Positions 51,736 to 62,132 of a stretch of DNA of 64,000 bases are shown here, piece by piece (the stretch's first letter is position 1; each line of letters starts with the position of its first letter). The position numbers were made by a program, and so were the translations under genes. The notes beneath the pieces were generated by a model. It ran no database searches and was not told the DNA's origin. It was given only the letters and a program-made list of their open reading frames with translations. Source of the stretch: Bradyrhizobium quebecense (lineage in GTDB: Bacteria; Pseudomonadota; Alphaproteobacteria; Rhizobiales; Xanthobacteraceae); NCBI RefSeq assembly GCF_013373795.3, contig NZ_CP088024.1, positions 1-64,000 of the forward strand. Reading direction: 5' to 3'.

Positions 51736-54700
51736 CTATTGCACGGCCTCGACAGCGGGCCACACCGTTCCCATTCCGGTAGAAACCCGAATCTCAGAGC
51801 GCCCCGCGCCGCACTTTTCAACGCGAACCTGCACGGCGATCCGCTCGATCATGGCAGCGACATGAGTGATGACGCCAACTTTTCGTCCTCGTCCCTGCAA
51901 GGTTTCCAATGCATCTACTGCCAACTCGAGCGTGTCGGCGTCCAGCGATCCGAAGCCTTCGTCGATGAACAGCGTATCGACAAAGGACGATCGGCCCTCG
52001 AGGCCTGATAGAGCTAACGCAAGCGCCAACGAGACCAGGAATCGCTCGCCGCCGGAAAGACTCCGCGTCCCGCGAATCTCATCGTCCATGTCGCAGTCGA
52101 TGATATATAGTGCGAGATCTGACACCTTTCCCCGCGCGAGCCTGTAACGGGGGCTCAGTGCATTGAGATGATCATTCGCTAGTTGCACCATGTGATCGAG
52201 TGTGATGCCCTGTACGAAGCGACGAAAGCGATCGCCATTGGCTGAGCCGATGGCGTCATCGACCGCCTGCCAAATGGCAAGTTCCGCCTGTGCGGCCTCT
52301 ATCTCCGTAGATAGGCTTGCAGCTATGCGGCGTGCCTCATCGTCGTGCGCAAGCGATGCGCATAGTGTGCCGGTTCGTTGATGCAGATCGGCGATTTCCG
52401 TTGTCAGGGTTGCAACGGCGGCAGTCGACGCCTCCGCGTCAGTTGTTTCGTCGAACCCTTCGAGCGATCTCTCGAGGTCTTCCCGACGCATCAGGACGGC
52501 GGCGTCCGCATCGTTTACGGTTCGGTCGATCTCTTGGATTCGTCTCCGTAGCGCTCTGCACACTGCTGGGTCGGTGGCAATCAGCGTGAACACCTGACCC
52601 GGCGACCGGGCGATACCCTGACAGGCCATATTGAAGGCCCCTTCGGCTGACGCGCGGCGATTCTTCGCGGCCTCCAATCCCGCGACAGCCTCCTCACAGC
52701 GAGCGCTGGCCGACTGGAACGCGCCGGCAGCAGCGGATTTCGCCTCGCGCGCCTTGGCCAGGGTTTCGCGGGCCGTTCGACGAGCTTCGTTGATCCGGGT
52801 CCGGTGACTGGCAGTCGCCTCACCACCAAGAAGTTCAGCTCGGGCGGTCGCCTTCTCTTCCACGACCAGTCGACGTTGATTGAGACGGGCCGCACTCTCC
52901 GTCGTCTGCGTCCGTGCGTACTCAAGCGAGACGGCCGCCGCCGCACGGTCCGGCGCAAACCGTTGCAGCGTCATTTCGAGCTCACCTGCCCGCTTACGCA
53001 GTGCATCGTACTCTTGCGCAACGGCTGAAAGTCTGTCGGCGCAGCCCACCGGGTCGGCGTCGAGCAGCTCGATGGTCAGATCGGCTGCAACGAAGAATGA
53101 CGATATCTCGCGATCGATGGTAGCGAGGCTCTCTGCGAGCGCCGCTTCCCGGATTGTGGATTCCGTGGCTTTCAGTTGCGCTGCATGAAGTTCAGAGCGT
53201 CGTTGGTCGACTTTTCGAATTGTCGATTCGACGGACCGAACGAGTGCGTCATGCTCCCGCTGCCAACCGTCGCTCTCGGCCCGAAGGCGCTGAACGTCTG
53301 CGAGTGGGGCAGCAATCGAGATCCGTTCCGCCTTTGCGGCCGAGGTGAGCGCCGCCAATTCGCATGTGGCTTGACGGTCGAGCGCGCGAGGCACACTCCC
53401 CTTCACTCTCGCCTTCGAGCAAAGGTCATTCACCATTGGCCTTAGTTCGATATAAGCGCTCTCGGCTGCCGAAACCTGGCCGCGCGCGATATCAATCACA
53501 CGGTTCGCCTCCGCCCGGCGCCCTTCTGTAGCGGCAAGTGCGCGTGTCGCGGTGCTGAGACGCTGGCCTATTGCAGCCAGCGCCGTATCCAGCTCTTCGC
53601 GACGACGGCGAACGGTTGCGACCACCTCGTTCAACGCGCTGGGGTGGGCGAGATGGGGATGGTCTGTGCTGCCGCATACCGGGCACGGAACATTCGGAGC
53701 TAGCAGGCTGCGCAGATGGACGGCCTCGGAGGAGACAGCCTCATCGGCCAGTTCCGCGAGCGGCACGATTTCGACGCGTGCGGCCCGACTGTGGAGCTGC
53801 TCGGATTCGGCGTCAGCGATTTGTCTGCTTGCTGCGCTCATGTCCTGCACCGCAACGGCGAGCGCCGACTCTCCGCGCGCTAGATCTCCAGACGCACGAA
53901 TATGCTGCTCGCAAATGGTGCTTGCCTCGCGCAGAGCCTCAAGCGCGTCTTTAAGATCGCTGTCACGTTGATGGAGCGTCGGCTCGTCGATTGCGGCAAG
54001 GCTATCGCGACACTGAGCGATGTCGCGACTGAGGCTGTCTTTCCGCTCTCGATCTGCCGCGAGCATCTCCGACAGCTCGCCTATCTCACCTTCCAAACGC
54101 GCTATTATTGCCGCAGATTCGTCCGCCCGGGACGACGTCAGGCTGCTACTCTGTTTGAGAGTAGCACGCTTCTCCAGCAGAACCGTCGCGTCACTGAGGC
54201 GATCAGCAAGGAAAACGCGGGCTGATTGCTGCCTCAATTGAACCATTGTTATGCCCAGCGAATCTGTGCATTGGCCAATAGCCTGATCAAGCGCTGCCAG
54301 CGCGTCTACGTTGGATCGGAGCGTCGTTTCCGCCTGCTGGGACTTCGCTGCCGCATCAGTAAATTCGATCTTGGCCGCGACCAGTTCGGCGTCGAGCTTC
54401 TCGGCTTCGCTCCAGAGGGGACCAAAGCGCTTGAAGAGGTCTTCTGCGGCCTCGTCGGCTGTTGCAGCATCGGACAGTTGACCTGCCGCGGCATCGTCGC
54501 GCGTTCGCGCTTCTGCGCGGGCGATGAGCAAATCGTCGAGGCGTGATTCAGCCTCCGTCGCCGTTCGCCGCGCATTGTCCATTTCAACCGAAAGCGGGCG
54601 AAGCGGCTCGACGAGATCAAATTCGGCAAGCGACTGATATTCAATGGCGGCCGTCTCACGCGCTGAACGTGCCGTTCCGGCTCGATCCACTGCTTGAGCA

Positions 54701-55521
54701 AGATCGCTTTTGGCGGCAGCGACGCGCTTGAAATGATCGAGCCGTCCGTCGTGTTGATCACGTTCTGCGGCTTTCTGGGCAATAGCCGACGCAAGCCGAC
54801 TTTGCTCGTCCAACAATCCCTGCCTGGCATCATCATCGAGAAGGCCAATGTCACCACGACGCTGCTCCAGCTGCTCGACGGCCCTTCGTCGAGCCTCCGT
54901 GCCCTCACGGACGCGGATCGAAATCGTCGCGTAGATTTCGGTGCCTGTGATTTTCTCAAGCAATTCTGCACGCTCGCTCTCAGCCGCGAGTAGGAAGGCA
55001 TCGAATTCGCCCTGGGCGAGGAGTACCGTTCGTCGGAACTGATCGAACGTAAGCTCGGTCCTCGCTTCTACCGCCTCGCGAACCTGAGTCTTGCCCGTCG
55101 CCACGGCGCTGCCGGCGTCAAGGCGATACAGCGCGCGCTGCTCATTCTGAAGCCGGCCATTTGCCCGCCCGCGCGCGCGGTTGGCTTCCCAGCGGGCACG
55201 GTATCGCTCACCGTCCTGCCCGACGAAATCTACCTCGGCATAACCGCCGCCGGCACCTCGGCGCAGGATCGCGCGGCCGTCATGAATCGAGATCGGCTCT
55301 CCACTAGGGTCGGGAGCATTCTCGCGCCGGCCGACAGAGACGCGGGGGTATTCGCCGTAGAGCGCGAGGCACAGTGCATCGAGAATGGTCGACTTTCCGG
55401 CGCCAGTCTCGCCCGTGATGGCGAAGAGACCGGAACCCGCGAGCGGTTCTGCTGCAAGATCGATTTCGAAAGGTGCCGCAAGACTGGCCAGATTTTCCCC
55501 GCGGATCGCCAGGATTCGCAT
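51736..55521 (-). CDS. sbcC: SbcC, Rad50-like exonuclease ATPase subunit
   Basis: The product is 1261 aa. Walker A is GETGAGKS (37-44), followed by LDALCLALYGEYPR. Long coiled coils flank a zinc hook (NVPCPVCGSTDHPH, about residue 612). The C-terminal lobe has the signature RSLSGGERFLVSLALAL and Walker B TLFIDEGFGSLDAD. With SbcD it forms an ATP-dependent nuclease that opens hairpins and removes palindromes and blocked ends. Its ATG is 3 bp after the sbcD stop. Length is typical of alphaproteobacterial SbcC. It is unusual to find sbcDC on an IS-rich vir plasmid. Confidence 0.95.
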   Translation of the reverse strand: MRILAIRGENLASLAAPFEIDLAAEPLAGSGLFAITGETGAGKSTILDALCLALYGEYPRVSVGRRENAPDPSGEPISIHDGRAILRRGAGGGYAEVDFVGQDGERYRARWEANRARGRANGRLQNEQRALYRLDAGSAVATGKTQVREAVEARTELTFDQFRRTVLLAQGEFDAFLLAAESERAELLEKITGTEIYATISIRVREGTEARRRAVEQLEQRRGDIGLLDDDARQGLLDEQSRLASAIAQKAAERDQHDGRLDHFKRVAAAKSDLAQAVDRAGTARSARETAAIEYQSLAEFDLVEPLRPLSVEMDNARRTATEAESRLDDLLIARAEARTRDDAAAGQLSDAATADEAAEDLFKRFGPLWSEAEKLDAELVAAKIEFTDAAAKSQQAETTLRSNVDALAALDQAIGQCTDSLGITMVQLRQQSARVFLADRLSDATVLLEKRATLKQSSSLTSSRADESAAIIARLEGEIGELSEMLAADRERKDSLSRDIAQCRDSLAAIDEPTLHQRDSDLKDALEALREASTICEQHIRASGDLARGESALAVAVQDMSAASRQIADAESEQLHSRAARVEIVPLAELADEAVSSEAVHLRSLLAPNVPCPVCGSTDHPHLAHPSALNEVVATVRRRREELDTALAAIGQRLSTATRALAATEGRRAEANRVIDIARGQVSAAESAYIELRPMVNDLCSKARVKGSVPRALDRQATCELAALTSAAKAERISIAAPLADVQRLRAESDGWQREHDALVRSVESTIRKVDQRRSELHAAQLKATESTIREAALAESLATIDREISSFFVAADLTIELLDADPVGCADRLSAVAQEYDALRKRAGELEMTLQRFAPDRAAAAVSLEYARTQTTESAARLNQRRLVVEEKATARAELLGGEATASHRTRINEARRTARETLAKAREAKSAAAGAFQSASARCEEAVAGLEAAKNRRASAEGAFNMACQGIARSPGQVFTLIATDPAVCRALRRRIQEIDRTVNDADAAVLMRREDLERSLEGFDETTDAEASTAAVATLTTEIADLHQRTGTLCASLAHDDEARRIAASLSTEIEAAQAELAIWQAVDDAIGSANGDRFRRFVQGITLDHMVQLANDHLNALSPRYRLARGKVSDLALYIIDCDMDDEIRGTRSLSGGERFLVSLALALALSGLEGRSSFVDTLFIDEGFGSLDADTLELAVDALETLQGRGRKVGVITHVAAMIERIAVQVRVEKCGAGRSEIRVSTGMGTVWPAVEAVQ

Positions 55522-55524
55522 GGG

Positions 55525-56757
55525 TCAAGCCTCCGCCCGTGCGCGGTGGAAGACATCCAGATGGGCAACACCCGGCGCCGCGCCAAACTCACGCTCGAAC
55601 GCGAGCTTAAACATGTCCTCTGGATCTCGTTCCGCCAACCGAATCAGAGGATCCGTCAGGACCTTCTCGTTCAGCGTACCGGGTATCGTGGCGACACGAG
55701 TATCGACAACGCGTACACGAAAGTTCTCGGTGATGCGGTCGATCTCCTCTCTGAATCCAGAAGGCAGCCCGTTACGAGCAAGTCTGATCTGGACGAACGG
55801 CCGCGCGTTGATCGGCAGATCTGGCTGGAGATCCAATGCCGTCAGGTGATCGCCAAGTTCAGTCAAACGCATATCACCGGACTCTGGCAGCCGCAGGAAA
55901 GGAACCGGACGATCGATTGGGATATGCTCCGACATGACCTGGGCACCATCGACGCTCACAAGCGTCACTCCATGAGCGTAAGACTGCTCCGTTGCCGACA
56001 AGGGGATCAATGATCCCGAATAGCGAACGCTATCGCGACCTATGGCCTGGGCCTTATGCAGATGACCAAGCGCGACGTAACTTGCTTCTGTCGGGAACAC
56101 ATCATGCGGCACGGCATGTTGACCGCCGACCAAGATCCGACGCTCAGCGCCCTCCGACTCGATGCCGCCCGCGACGTGGAGATGTCCCGTAAGGACAAAC
56201 GGCAAACCATCCATCCGCGCCCGTAACGTGTCGAGCAATTCCGCGTAAAGACTGCGTACTCCGGCGATCACGGGGGAGCCAGATTCGCCATCCAGCCGCG
56301 TCAAATTCGGGAGGCAGGCGGCAGTTGGGTAGGAGACCGCCAGCACATGTGCGGCCATTGCACCGCTGGCGTCGAAAATCGGCACGAGGTGCTGTGCCGC
56401 CTCGATCCGCCTATCGCGCCGCCGCACATTTCCAACGACGCGAATATTAAAGGCTTCTAACAAAGGCCGCGGCGCTTCCAACCGACCGGCGGCGTCATGA
56501 TTGCCGGCAACGATCACTACGGTCATTCGCGGCTGCGCGCGGCTCAACCGCACTAGCGCGTTGTAAAGGAGTTGCTGCGCTTCTCCTGACGGATTCTGAC
56601 TGTCGAACACATCGCCGGCGACCACGAGCGCGTCGATATTTCGCTCGACGACGATCTCCTCGAGGCGTCCAAAAACCTTGCGGAGCTCATACTCTCGAGA
56701 GAATCCACGCAATGTTTGACCGACGTGCCAATCGGCCGTGTGCAAGATGCGGATCAT
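55525..56757 (-). CDS. sbcD: SbcD, Mre11-like nuclease subunit
   Basis: The product is 410 aa from the ATG at 56757 (an in-frame extension to 56793 is unlikely because MIRILHTADWH is the conserved start). Metallophosphoesterase motifs in order: ILHTADWHVGQ, VVAGDVFDSQN, VAGNHDAAGRLE, LTGHLHVAGG, ALGHLHKAQAIG. All metal ligands are present, so it should be an active Mn-dependent nuclease. A gap of 121 bp separates it from the large ATPase gene upstream. Confidence 0.95.
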   Translation of the reverse strand: MIRILHTADWHVGQTLRGFSREYELRKVFGRLEEIVVERNIDALVVAGDVFDSQNPSGEAQQLLYNALVRLSRAQPRMTVVIVAGNHDAAGRLEAPRPLLEAFNIRVVGNVRRRDRRIEAAQHLVPIFDASGAMAAHVLAVSYPTAACLPNLTRLDGESGSPVIAGVRSLYAELLDTLRARMDGLPFVLTGHLHVAGGIESEGAERRILVGGQHAVPHDVFPTEASYVALGHLHKAQAIGRDSVRYSGSLIPLSATEQSYAHGVTLVSVDGAQVMSEHIPIDRPVPFLRLPESGDMRLTELGDHLTALDLQPDLPINARPFVQIRLARNGLPSGFREEIDRITENFRVRVVDTRVATIPGTLNEKVLTDPLIRLAERDPEDMFKLAFEREFGAAPGVAHLDVFHRARAEA

Positions 56758-56878
56758 TCTTCCTCCGGCTCGTCCCTGCCTGCGTCCGCCCAACGAACGA
56801 GCAGTGCGCTCATGAGGAATCCATCAAGGACCACAGGCTAAGGACATTCTGACTGATCGTCACACGAAGACCGGATGT

Positions 56879-59800
56879 TTAGAAGATCGTGCCATGTACC
56901 TTCCACACATCATCGACGACCGAGATGCCGGGGATCGCGCCGCCCGCATCGGGAAATTGCACATATTCCCCCTCTCCAGCTTGGCCCACATTTTCCAGGT
57001 AGTACACGGAAGCATTGCCAGGCATCTGTTTGCCAAGACGCTTCAGATAGGCGAAGTGGTCTGACGAATGAACGTCCGACCGAGCCACGACGGCCAGGAT
57101 CCGCCCCGCCAACTGGGATCGGTCGGGCGCTCGTCCAAGCAGCACATGGCCCTTGTCCGGCGCCACCGGAAAGGCGCTATCGCCAGCGACGACCGCCGCC
57201 GCGACCACCAGGGAGAGGATAGCCGAACCGGTTGCGGGAATTGCCTCGTCATGAGATTTGACCGGCACCGTCTCGTCAAACAAGACACCGACGATCTTGC
57301 TCAACGTGGCGCTGCTGCGCTGAACGAAGTGCGTCGGCGGTACGCGCGAACTCGCCGATGGCATGCTCTCCAAGACAATCCGCGACAAATCGGCCTTATC
57401 GATGCCGATGCGGCGTGCGTAGGTTTTCCCCGGCGTTTGCACGATAGCGAGGTCGCCGTTGCGAAGCTCGGCGGTCAGCGAGACGATCAGGGTCTGGCCG
57501 GGAAAGGCCACCAATCCCAATGTCGGCGCGCGCAGCGTGAAGAGCGAGATGTCGCCTAGCGACCCAAGCTCGAATTGGTTCTTTGCATCTTCGATGCTTG
57601 TGAGGGGAGCGCCGACCTCATGGGCGGCAAGCCGCCCGAGGACCGATATCGGCTTGGCCGGCAAGGGAACGACGTTCGGTTCGACCGGAGCCGTCGTGGC
57701 CTCCGCCAGGGCTTGTTCTGGCGGCAATCGGCCCATGAACCTGGCATAGGCGAGCCAACAGGCGTCGATCGCGGCGAAGACATCCTCATAATCTTGGCGG
57801 ACGATATCCGCATCGACGGGCGTGAGCTGATCGGCCTTGCCGTGGTGCGCCTTGTTGATCGCGTCCCGGAATGGCGCACCGGCCTTCAGGGCAGGCAGCT
57901 CGATCAGCTTGCGGAACGACTCTTCGTTGAACGGCCGCTCTCCTCTGTTTCGCGCGTTGGCGATCTTGAAGAGGAGATCATTCAGCGTCGGGTCTTTCAG
58001 GACCGCAGGATCGGACGCCAGCAGATCCCAAAGCTTAATCTCGATGCGTACGCGGACGGGATGAACGAATGCCCGCGCGAGCATGACATCATTCGGATCG
58101 GTCTTTTGCCAGTATTCGCCGCGCAGCCTCGCTTCATCGGCGACGGGCGCCAGACTGACGGTGCATTTCGACGTAGAGATCGCCGAAAACTCCCACACTT
58201 CGGTGCGCCGGCCGGGCGTGGTGGTATTGTGCGCTGAGACGAACGCCTCGATGGTGGGTATGAAGCCAAAGTCGTTGCTGACGATCAGCGGGCTCATGTC
58301 CGCCGCGATCAGATGCGGAATCGTCGCTGCCAGATTGGCGACGTTGCCCGGATCGAGCAGATCCTGCGGATCATCCATCAGGATCGTCGAAATCCCACCG
58401 GACCTCGTCCAGACCTGCTGCCATAGCGCAAGGACAAACGCCGACAGGTAAGCCCGCAAAGCCGAAGCGTTCATGACATGATGCGCCTCGACCAGATGCT
58501 TGCCTTGTGCCGCCAGGAACGTAAAGCCGTCGCTCTTGGCCGGGTCCAACCCCGCGTAGGCAGGTGCTTGCAGGAACTGCGCCTTGTACATGCGCTGCGA
58601 CCAGGCCGTTGCCTGGGAGTCGAGATCTAGGATCAGACCGGCGACCTGATCGTGAACAAGGGATGGAAACCGCGTGAACGGCTCAACTGCCTTCGCCGCA
58701 CGATCAAGCTTTTCGATCCGCTCACACGCGGCCTTCCACTTCTCACAGGTCAGCTTGAACTGGCCCAATTGGCGACGCACACCGGCGAATGCCGTCGCCG
58801 CCTCGAGGTAGGTGTTAAGGACGCTCAGTTGCCCGGCGACCGCGCGCTCATTGGCGGGGGCATGGGTTTCCGCCGCGAAACGCAACACGCTCGCCACGGC
58901 GGACCTCGCGAATTCCGTGTTCGCGGCCCGATACCTGGCGAGACGAATCGCACGCCGCACCTTCTGGATCGCGCCTCGCAGGCCTTCGGCGTCGGGAATC
59001 TGTTGGGGGATGGCCGTGCTCGGCAACGGCGCGCGGACGGGTGCGCTCGCCCAGGCCGTGCGGCACAGTTCGGCGACGCCGGGTGCCATCTTACGAAGGA
59101 CCGGCGGAAAATCCGGTTGCTCGAAGACCTCCTTGGACAACGCTGCCTTATAGACCGTCGCAAGGTCATCCGGCACATCGTCAGATACAAAGGGCTGCAA
59201 ACTCGCCGGCAACTGTCCGCGCAGCCCACGCATGGCGTCGCGCTCCCATTCGGCGCCGGTCTTCAACAGTGCTGAATCCGCTTTGCGGGCCTCCTCTAGC
59301 GCGTCGGCCACGGCCTGATCCAGCAGCGCGTCCCGGGGGATCGCCCCGGGTTGCGTGAGATCGCGATCGCAAACTGGACATGTCGAGAAAGGCTGCCCCG
59401 GATGAGCAGCCTCATGCCATCTAGCAACCAGGCCATAGAGGCGCAGCCGATCCGAACGACTGGCATCCGACAGGCGATCGACCAGGCTCTTGGCCTCGGC
59501 CTCGATGCCTTCGAGGACCTTTTCGGCACATTCCAAGTCCGTCTCATGCAGCTCGCCGAGGTTCGCGGCGAGTTGCATGGAGGGCAATCCCCTCAAGGCA
59601 GCGCCGCTGAAACAGTTTTGAGCCGCCGTCAGCGCGTCTCTGAACCGTTTAATCTCGATATCCGACGTCAGGGGCGGCAGGGCCCCCAGAATCAACGTCG
59701 CTTCCTCGGCCGCCTGGTCTTCGACCGCCTTGAGGCGCTTCTCGGCGTCCGTGAGGCCAGCCACCCATCCCTCGCGATCTCCGTCGGCGGGAACGACGAC

Positions 59801-60832
59801 GCAATCGAGGTTCGGCAGATCCTTCCCGTCCTTCAGAAGGTCGTCGAGGGTTTGCTTCTGGGCGCCCGCCGTCGTTTCGCAAGCTTCCTTCTCTTGCTTG
59901 GCCAGCTTCGGATACTTCTCGGTCAGCCGATCGTGCAGACGCCCACTCCGCACGCCAAAATGCGCCAACGGCCGCAGGCCGGTCAGTGTCGACACGGCTT
60001 GGGACAGCGTGGTCTTGTCATCGAAGCGGGTCGCGGCGGCGATGCCGGGCATCAGGATGCCGACCTGAAGCGCCAGCTCGGATAGCCCCAATTTTTCTAG
60101 ACCAATCACGCCGGTCTTGAATCCGTTTTTACCCTCCCGCTGGAGGTGGCGCTCAACCACGATCTCCCTCCCGTCGATCAACGAGCGAAACGAGAGCCGA
60201 ACCCATGTGTCGACCTTCGGCACGCCATCGACCGCTGCCAGCTCCTGCTCGGTGGGAATTGGCACAATCACTGGGATGTCAAATCCGCTCTTTTCCGCCT
60301 CAGCGCCGGCGACTTGCACCGAAATGCACTCATGCAACGGTGCCGGCAGCCCCTGCGAACGGTATCCATACCCCGTCAGGCACCAGCAAACGGCGCTCAC
60401 CAGGGAGGTCTTGCCCGCCCCGTTGAACCCCCGAAACAGTGTGGCCGGTGCCGCGAGCTCAAGCTCGAACGGCTTGGGGTCTGAACCTCCCTCGGCGCAA
60501 TGACGATGCAGCCCCCGGAAGCGATGCGCCTCGATCTTGGTAAGTTGCCATTTCTGAAAATCCGTCGGCGCCTTGGCCGGTGCGGACAAGGCTTTAGGTA
60601 CATTGTCAAGCGCGGCGAGGACGCGATCCACCTCCCCATCCTGAATGGCAGTGTCTTTATCCGGATTCCAGTACGCGCGACGGTCTTGATTGTAGAACGC
60701 GAGAACAGCGCGGCTATCACTCAACGGCAGGGAAAATGTCTCTCCGCCAGCAACGTGCAGAACCTCTCCCGCGATGAGGTGAGATACGACTTCATCGAGG
60801 GTCATGTCTGCAATATTATGTTCCATCTCCAC
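56879..60832 (-). CDS. 1317-aa Rad50/RloC-like ATPase with CxxC hook and extra C-terminal domains
   Basis: N-terminal 1-95 is an unassigned domain (TLDEVVSHLIAGEVLHVAGG). The ATPase half follows: IEAHRFRG (about 100), Walker A FRGFNGAGKTS (133-143), helices, a zinc-hook-like CPVCDRDL (485-492), helices, and Walker B with D-loop STILMDDPQDLLDP (815-828), then IVSNDFGF. This layout is that of AAA_13/RloC-type Rad50 relatives. Residues 925-1025 hold FRDAINKAHHGK, like the N-x-SHG segment after the ATPase in that family. Residues 1055-1317 are an added region; 1100-1190 (GQTLIVSLTAELRNGDLAIV, then IVGVLFDE) resembles the S24/LexA fold without clear catalytic Ser-Lys. Probably a DNA-sensing defence or repair ATPase. 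Confidence 0.75.
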   Translation of the reverse strand: MEMEHNIADMTLDEVVSHLIAGEVLHVAGGETFSLPLSDSRAVLAFYNQDRRAYWNPDKDTAIQDGEVDRVLAALDNVPKALSAPAKAPTDFQKWQLTKIEAHRFRGLHRHCAEGGSDPKPFELELAAPATLFRGFNGAGKTSLVSAVCWCLTGYGYRSQGLPAPLHECISVQVAGAEAEKSGFDIPVIVPIPTEQELAAVDGVPKVDTWVRLSFRSLIDGREIVVERHLQREGKNGFKTGVIGLEKLGLSELALQVGILMPGIAAATRFDDKTTLSQAVSTLTGLRPLAHFGVRSGRLHDRLTEKYPKLAKQEKEACETTAGAQKQTLDDLLKDGKDLPNLDCVVVPADGDREGWVAGLTDAEKRLKAVEDQAAEEATLILGALPPLTSDIEIKRFRDALTAAQNCFSGAALRGLPSMQLAANLGELHETDLECAEKVLEGIEAEAKSLVDRLSDASRSDRLRLYGLVARWHEAAHPGQPFSTCPVCDRDLTQPGAIPRDALLDQAVADALEEARKADSALLKTGAEWERDAMRGLRGQLPASLQPFVSDDVPDDLATVYKAALSKEVFEQPDFPPVLRKMAPGVAELCRTAWASAPVRAPLPSTAIPQQIPDAEGLRGAIQKVRRAIRLARYRAANTEFARSAVASVLRFAAETHAPANERAVAGQLSVLNTYLEAATAFAGVRRQLGQFKLTCEKWKAACERIEKLDRAAKAVEPFTRFPSLVHDQVAGLILDLDSQATAWSQRMYKAQFLQAPAYAGLDPAKSDGFTFLAAQGKHLVEAHHVMNASALRAYLSAFVLALWQQVWTRSGGISTILMDDPQDLLDPGNVANLAATIPHLIAADMSPLIVSNDFGFIPTIEAFVSAHNTTTPGRRTEVWEFSAISTSKCTVSLAPVADEARLRGEYWQKTDPNDVMLARAFVHPVRVRIEIKLWDLLASDPAVLKDPTLNDLLFKIANARNRGERPFNEESFRKLIELPALKAGAPFRDAINKAHHGKADQLTPVDADIVRQDYEDVFAAIDACWLAYARFMGRLPPEQALAEATTAPVEPNVVPLPAKPISVLGRLAAHEVGAPLTSIEDAKNQFELGSLGDISLFTLRAPTLGLVAFPGQTLIVSLTAELRNGDLAIVQTPGKTYARRIGIDKADLSRIVLESMPSASSRVPPTHFVQRSSATLSKIVGVLFDETVPVKSHDEAIPATGSAILSLVVAAAVVAGDSAFPVAPDKGHVLLGRAPDRSQLAGRILAVVARSDVHSSDHFAYLKRLGKQMPGNASVYYLENVGQAGEGEYVQFPDAGGAIPGISVVDDVWKVHGTIF

Positions 60833-60987
60833 TCCTAAAGTTATTTTTTGATCACAACTGGCGCCACTTTCATATCAGCGGCGGAAGGCGAGGACCCAGA
60901 TCTTTTGTGCGGCACGACGCACGTTTACTGCAGACTTCCGCCAAGATGTGCAGCTCTCGTCCGTAGAAACACCGCAGCCAGACGGGA

Positions 60988-61690
60988 TTACTGCGAAGCC
61001 GGCGAAGCGTTGATGGTGTCCTGTAGTTTCTGGATGCGAACAATGATCTCGTCGAACGATAGCGGTTTCTCATCGAACATCATCGGCGCCATATCGCGAT
61101 AATCAGCGCGCAGATCCTTAAGCCGCGTCTCCAACGGCACAAGCTGCAACGTGCCTGGGCGCGCGGTGTCGTAGCTCGCCCAGGCGGAGCGGAAAAACAC
61201 CGCCTTGTGGTTGGCGACCTGCTCGAGCAGCGCGAAGTCGGCGGCGGCCGCCCTTCCGCCTTCAGTGTCGAGCAGCATCGCGATGTCGTAATAGTGTCGG
61301 GAGAAATATTGCGGCGTCGGGGCGTCCTTCGGACGGTGCGCCTCGGCGTGCAGCGCCGTGGCCTTTTCCCGGAAGGTGCGCCGCACCGACAGCACAGTCA
61401 CGGTGCAATCCGCTTCCTCGAAGAAGTCGGGAAACTCATCCGCTGCATACGGGCGGATGTTCTTCTCTTCGGTCGGCCATGGATCGCCGCGCGCGTCGAA
61501 TTCCAGCTTCACCCTCGGCGTGATGTAGGCCATGCCTTCATACGCCTCCTTGGGCAGCGCGGTCGGGTAGTGGAAGTTCACGCTCTGCGGATCGCTCGGA
61601 TCGATCTCCAAGGACCATTCGCCGTTTGTCGGCTCTGATGCCTCGCAGACAGTAAAGGCATGTGCCGGAGCCCGGCCGGCGTTCGCTAAG
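60988..61690 (-). pseudogene. AbiEii/AbiGii-family nucleotidyltransferase, N-terminus missing
   Basis: About 230 codons match the C-terminal two-thirds of AbiEii-type toxins: YITPRVKLEFDARGDPWPTE, then RRTFREKATALHAEAHRPKD (conserved R-T-F-x-E-K), FSRHYYDIAMLLDTEGG, and the end YRDMAPMMFDEKPLSFDEII. The N-terminal nucleotidyltransferase core (GG-T-L and D-x-D) is absent; the frame is open to about 61713 but the sequence there belongs to the neighbouring broken ORF. Such toxins normally modify RNA 3' ends. This copy cannot be catalytic. 155 bp separate it from the ATPase gene. Confidence 0.75.
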
Positions 61691-62132
61691 GGTCGCCCAC
61701 CTCGGCCCAACAAAGACGATCCTGCTCGGCCTTGAGCGCATCGAGGGTCACGGGGACAGGGCTGAGGTCAACGTTGTACATTGGCAGCGGCCAATGCCGG
61801 TACAGCGTGTCGACATGGTCTTGCGTCGCCGATTCCTGCAGCAGGCCCTCGGCAATCAGACGCTCGAGGAGTTCGCGCGTCAGTCGCTCGGCATCCCACA
61901 GCGTCTCGCGCTCCTTGAATTCCACCCCCCCAGACTTGGGAGCTCGCTTGCAGCCCTGCGAGCGTGAACATGCCGCATGCAGCCATCGCCTCGATCACCG
62001 CCACGACCGCGGGCATCCTCCGTCCAAAGGGGTTTTGATGGCCGGCGGGTGCATTCCCAGCTGCATGTACACATCGGGCCCGGTAGCGGAAGCTTCTCCC
62101 TCGAGCGTCAAACGAGGGGCCGGATTGGCCAT
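61686..62132 (-). pseudogene. Small conserved-looking ORF broken by frameshifts
   Basis: Starts at 62132 with the ATG overlapping the scpB stop (TGATG): MANPAPRLTLEGEASATGPD, DVYMQLGMHPPAIKTPLDG, then a shift to MPAVVAVIEAMAACGMFTLA, and a second shift at about 61930 (a run of six G in the minus sense) to EFKERETLWDAERLTRELLE, ending WAEVGDP at 61686. A repaired product would be about 145 aa and helical. No family recognised. Its end abuts the AbiEii fragment, probably a deletion joint. Confidence 0.55.

Noticed and set aside
52317..54246. Several plus-strand ORFs opposite sbcC
   Set aside because: All are antisense to a long, conserved gene with intact motifs and lack features of their own.
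55282..56013. 243-aa plus-strand ORF opposite sbcC/sbcD
   Set aside because: Antisense shadow spanning the sbcD-sbcC junction.
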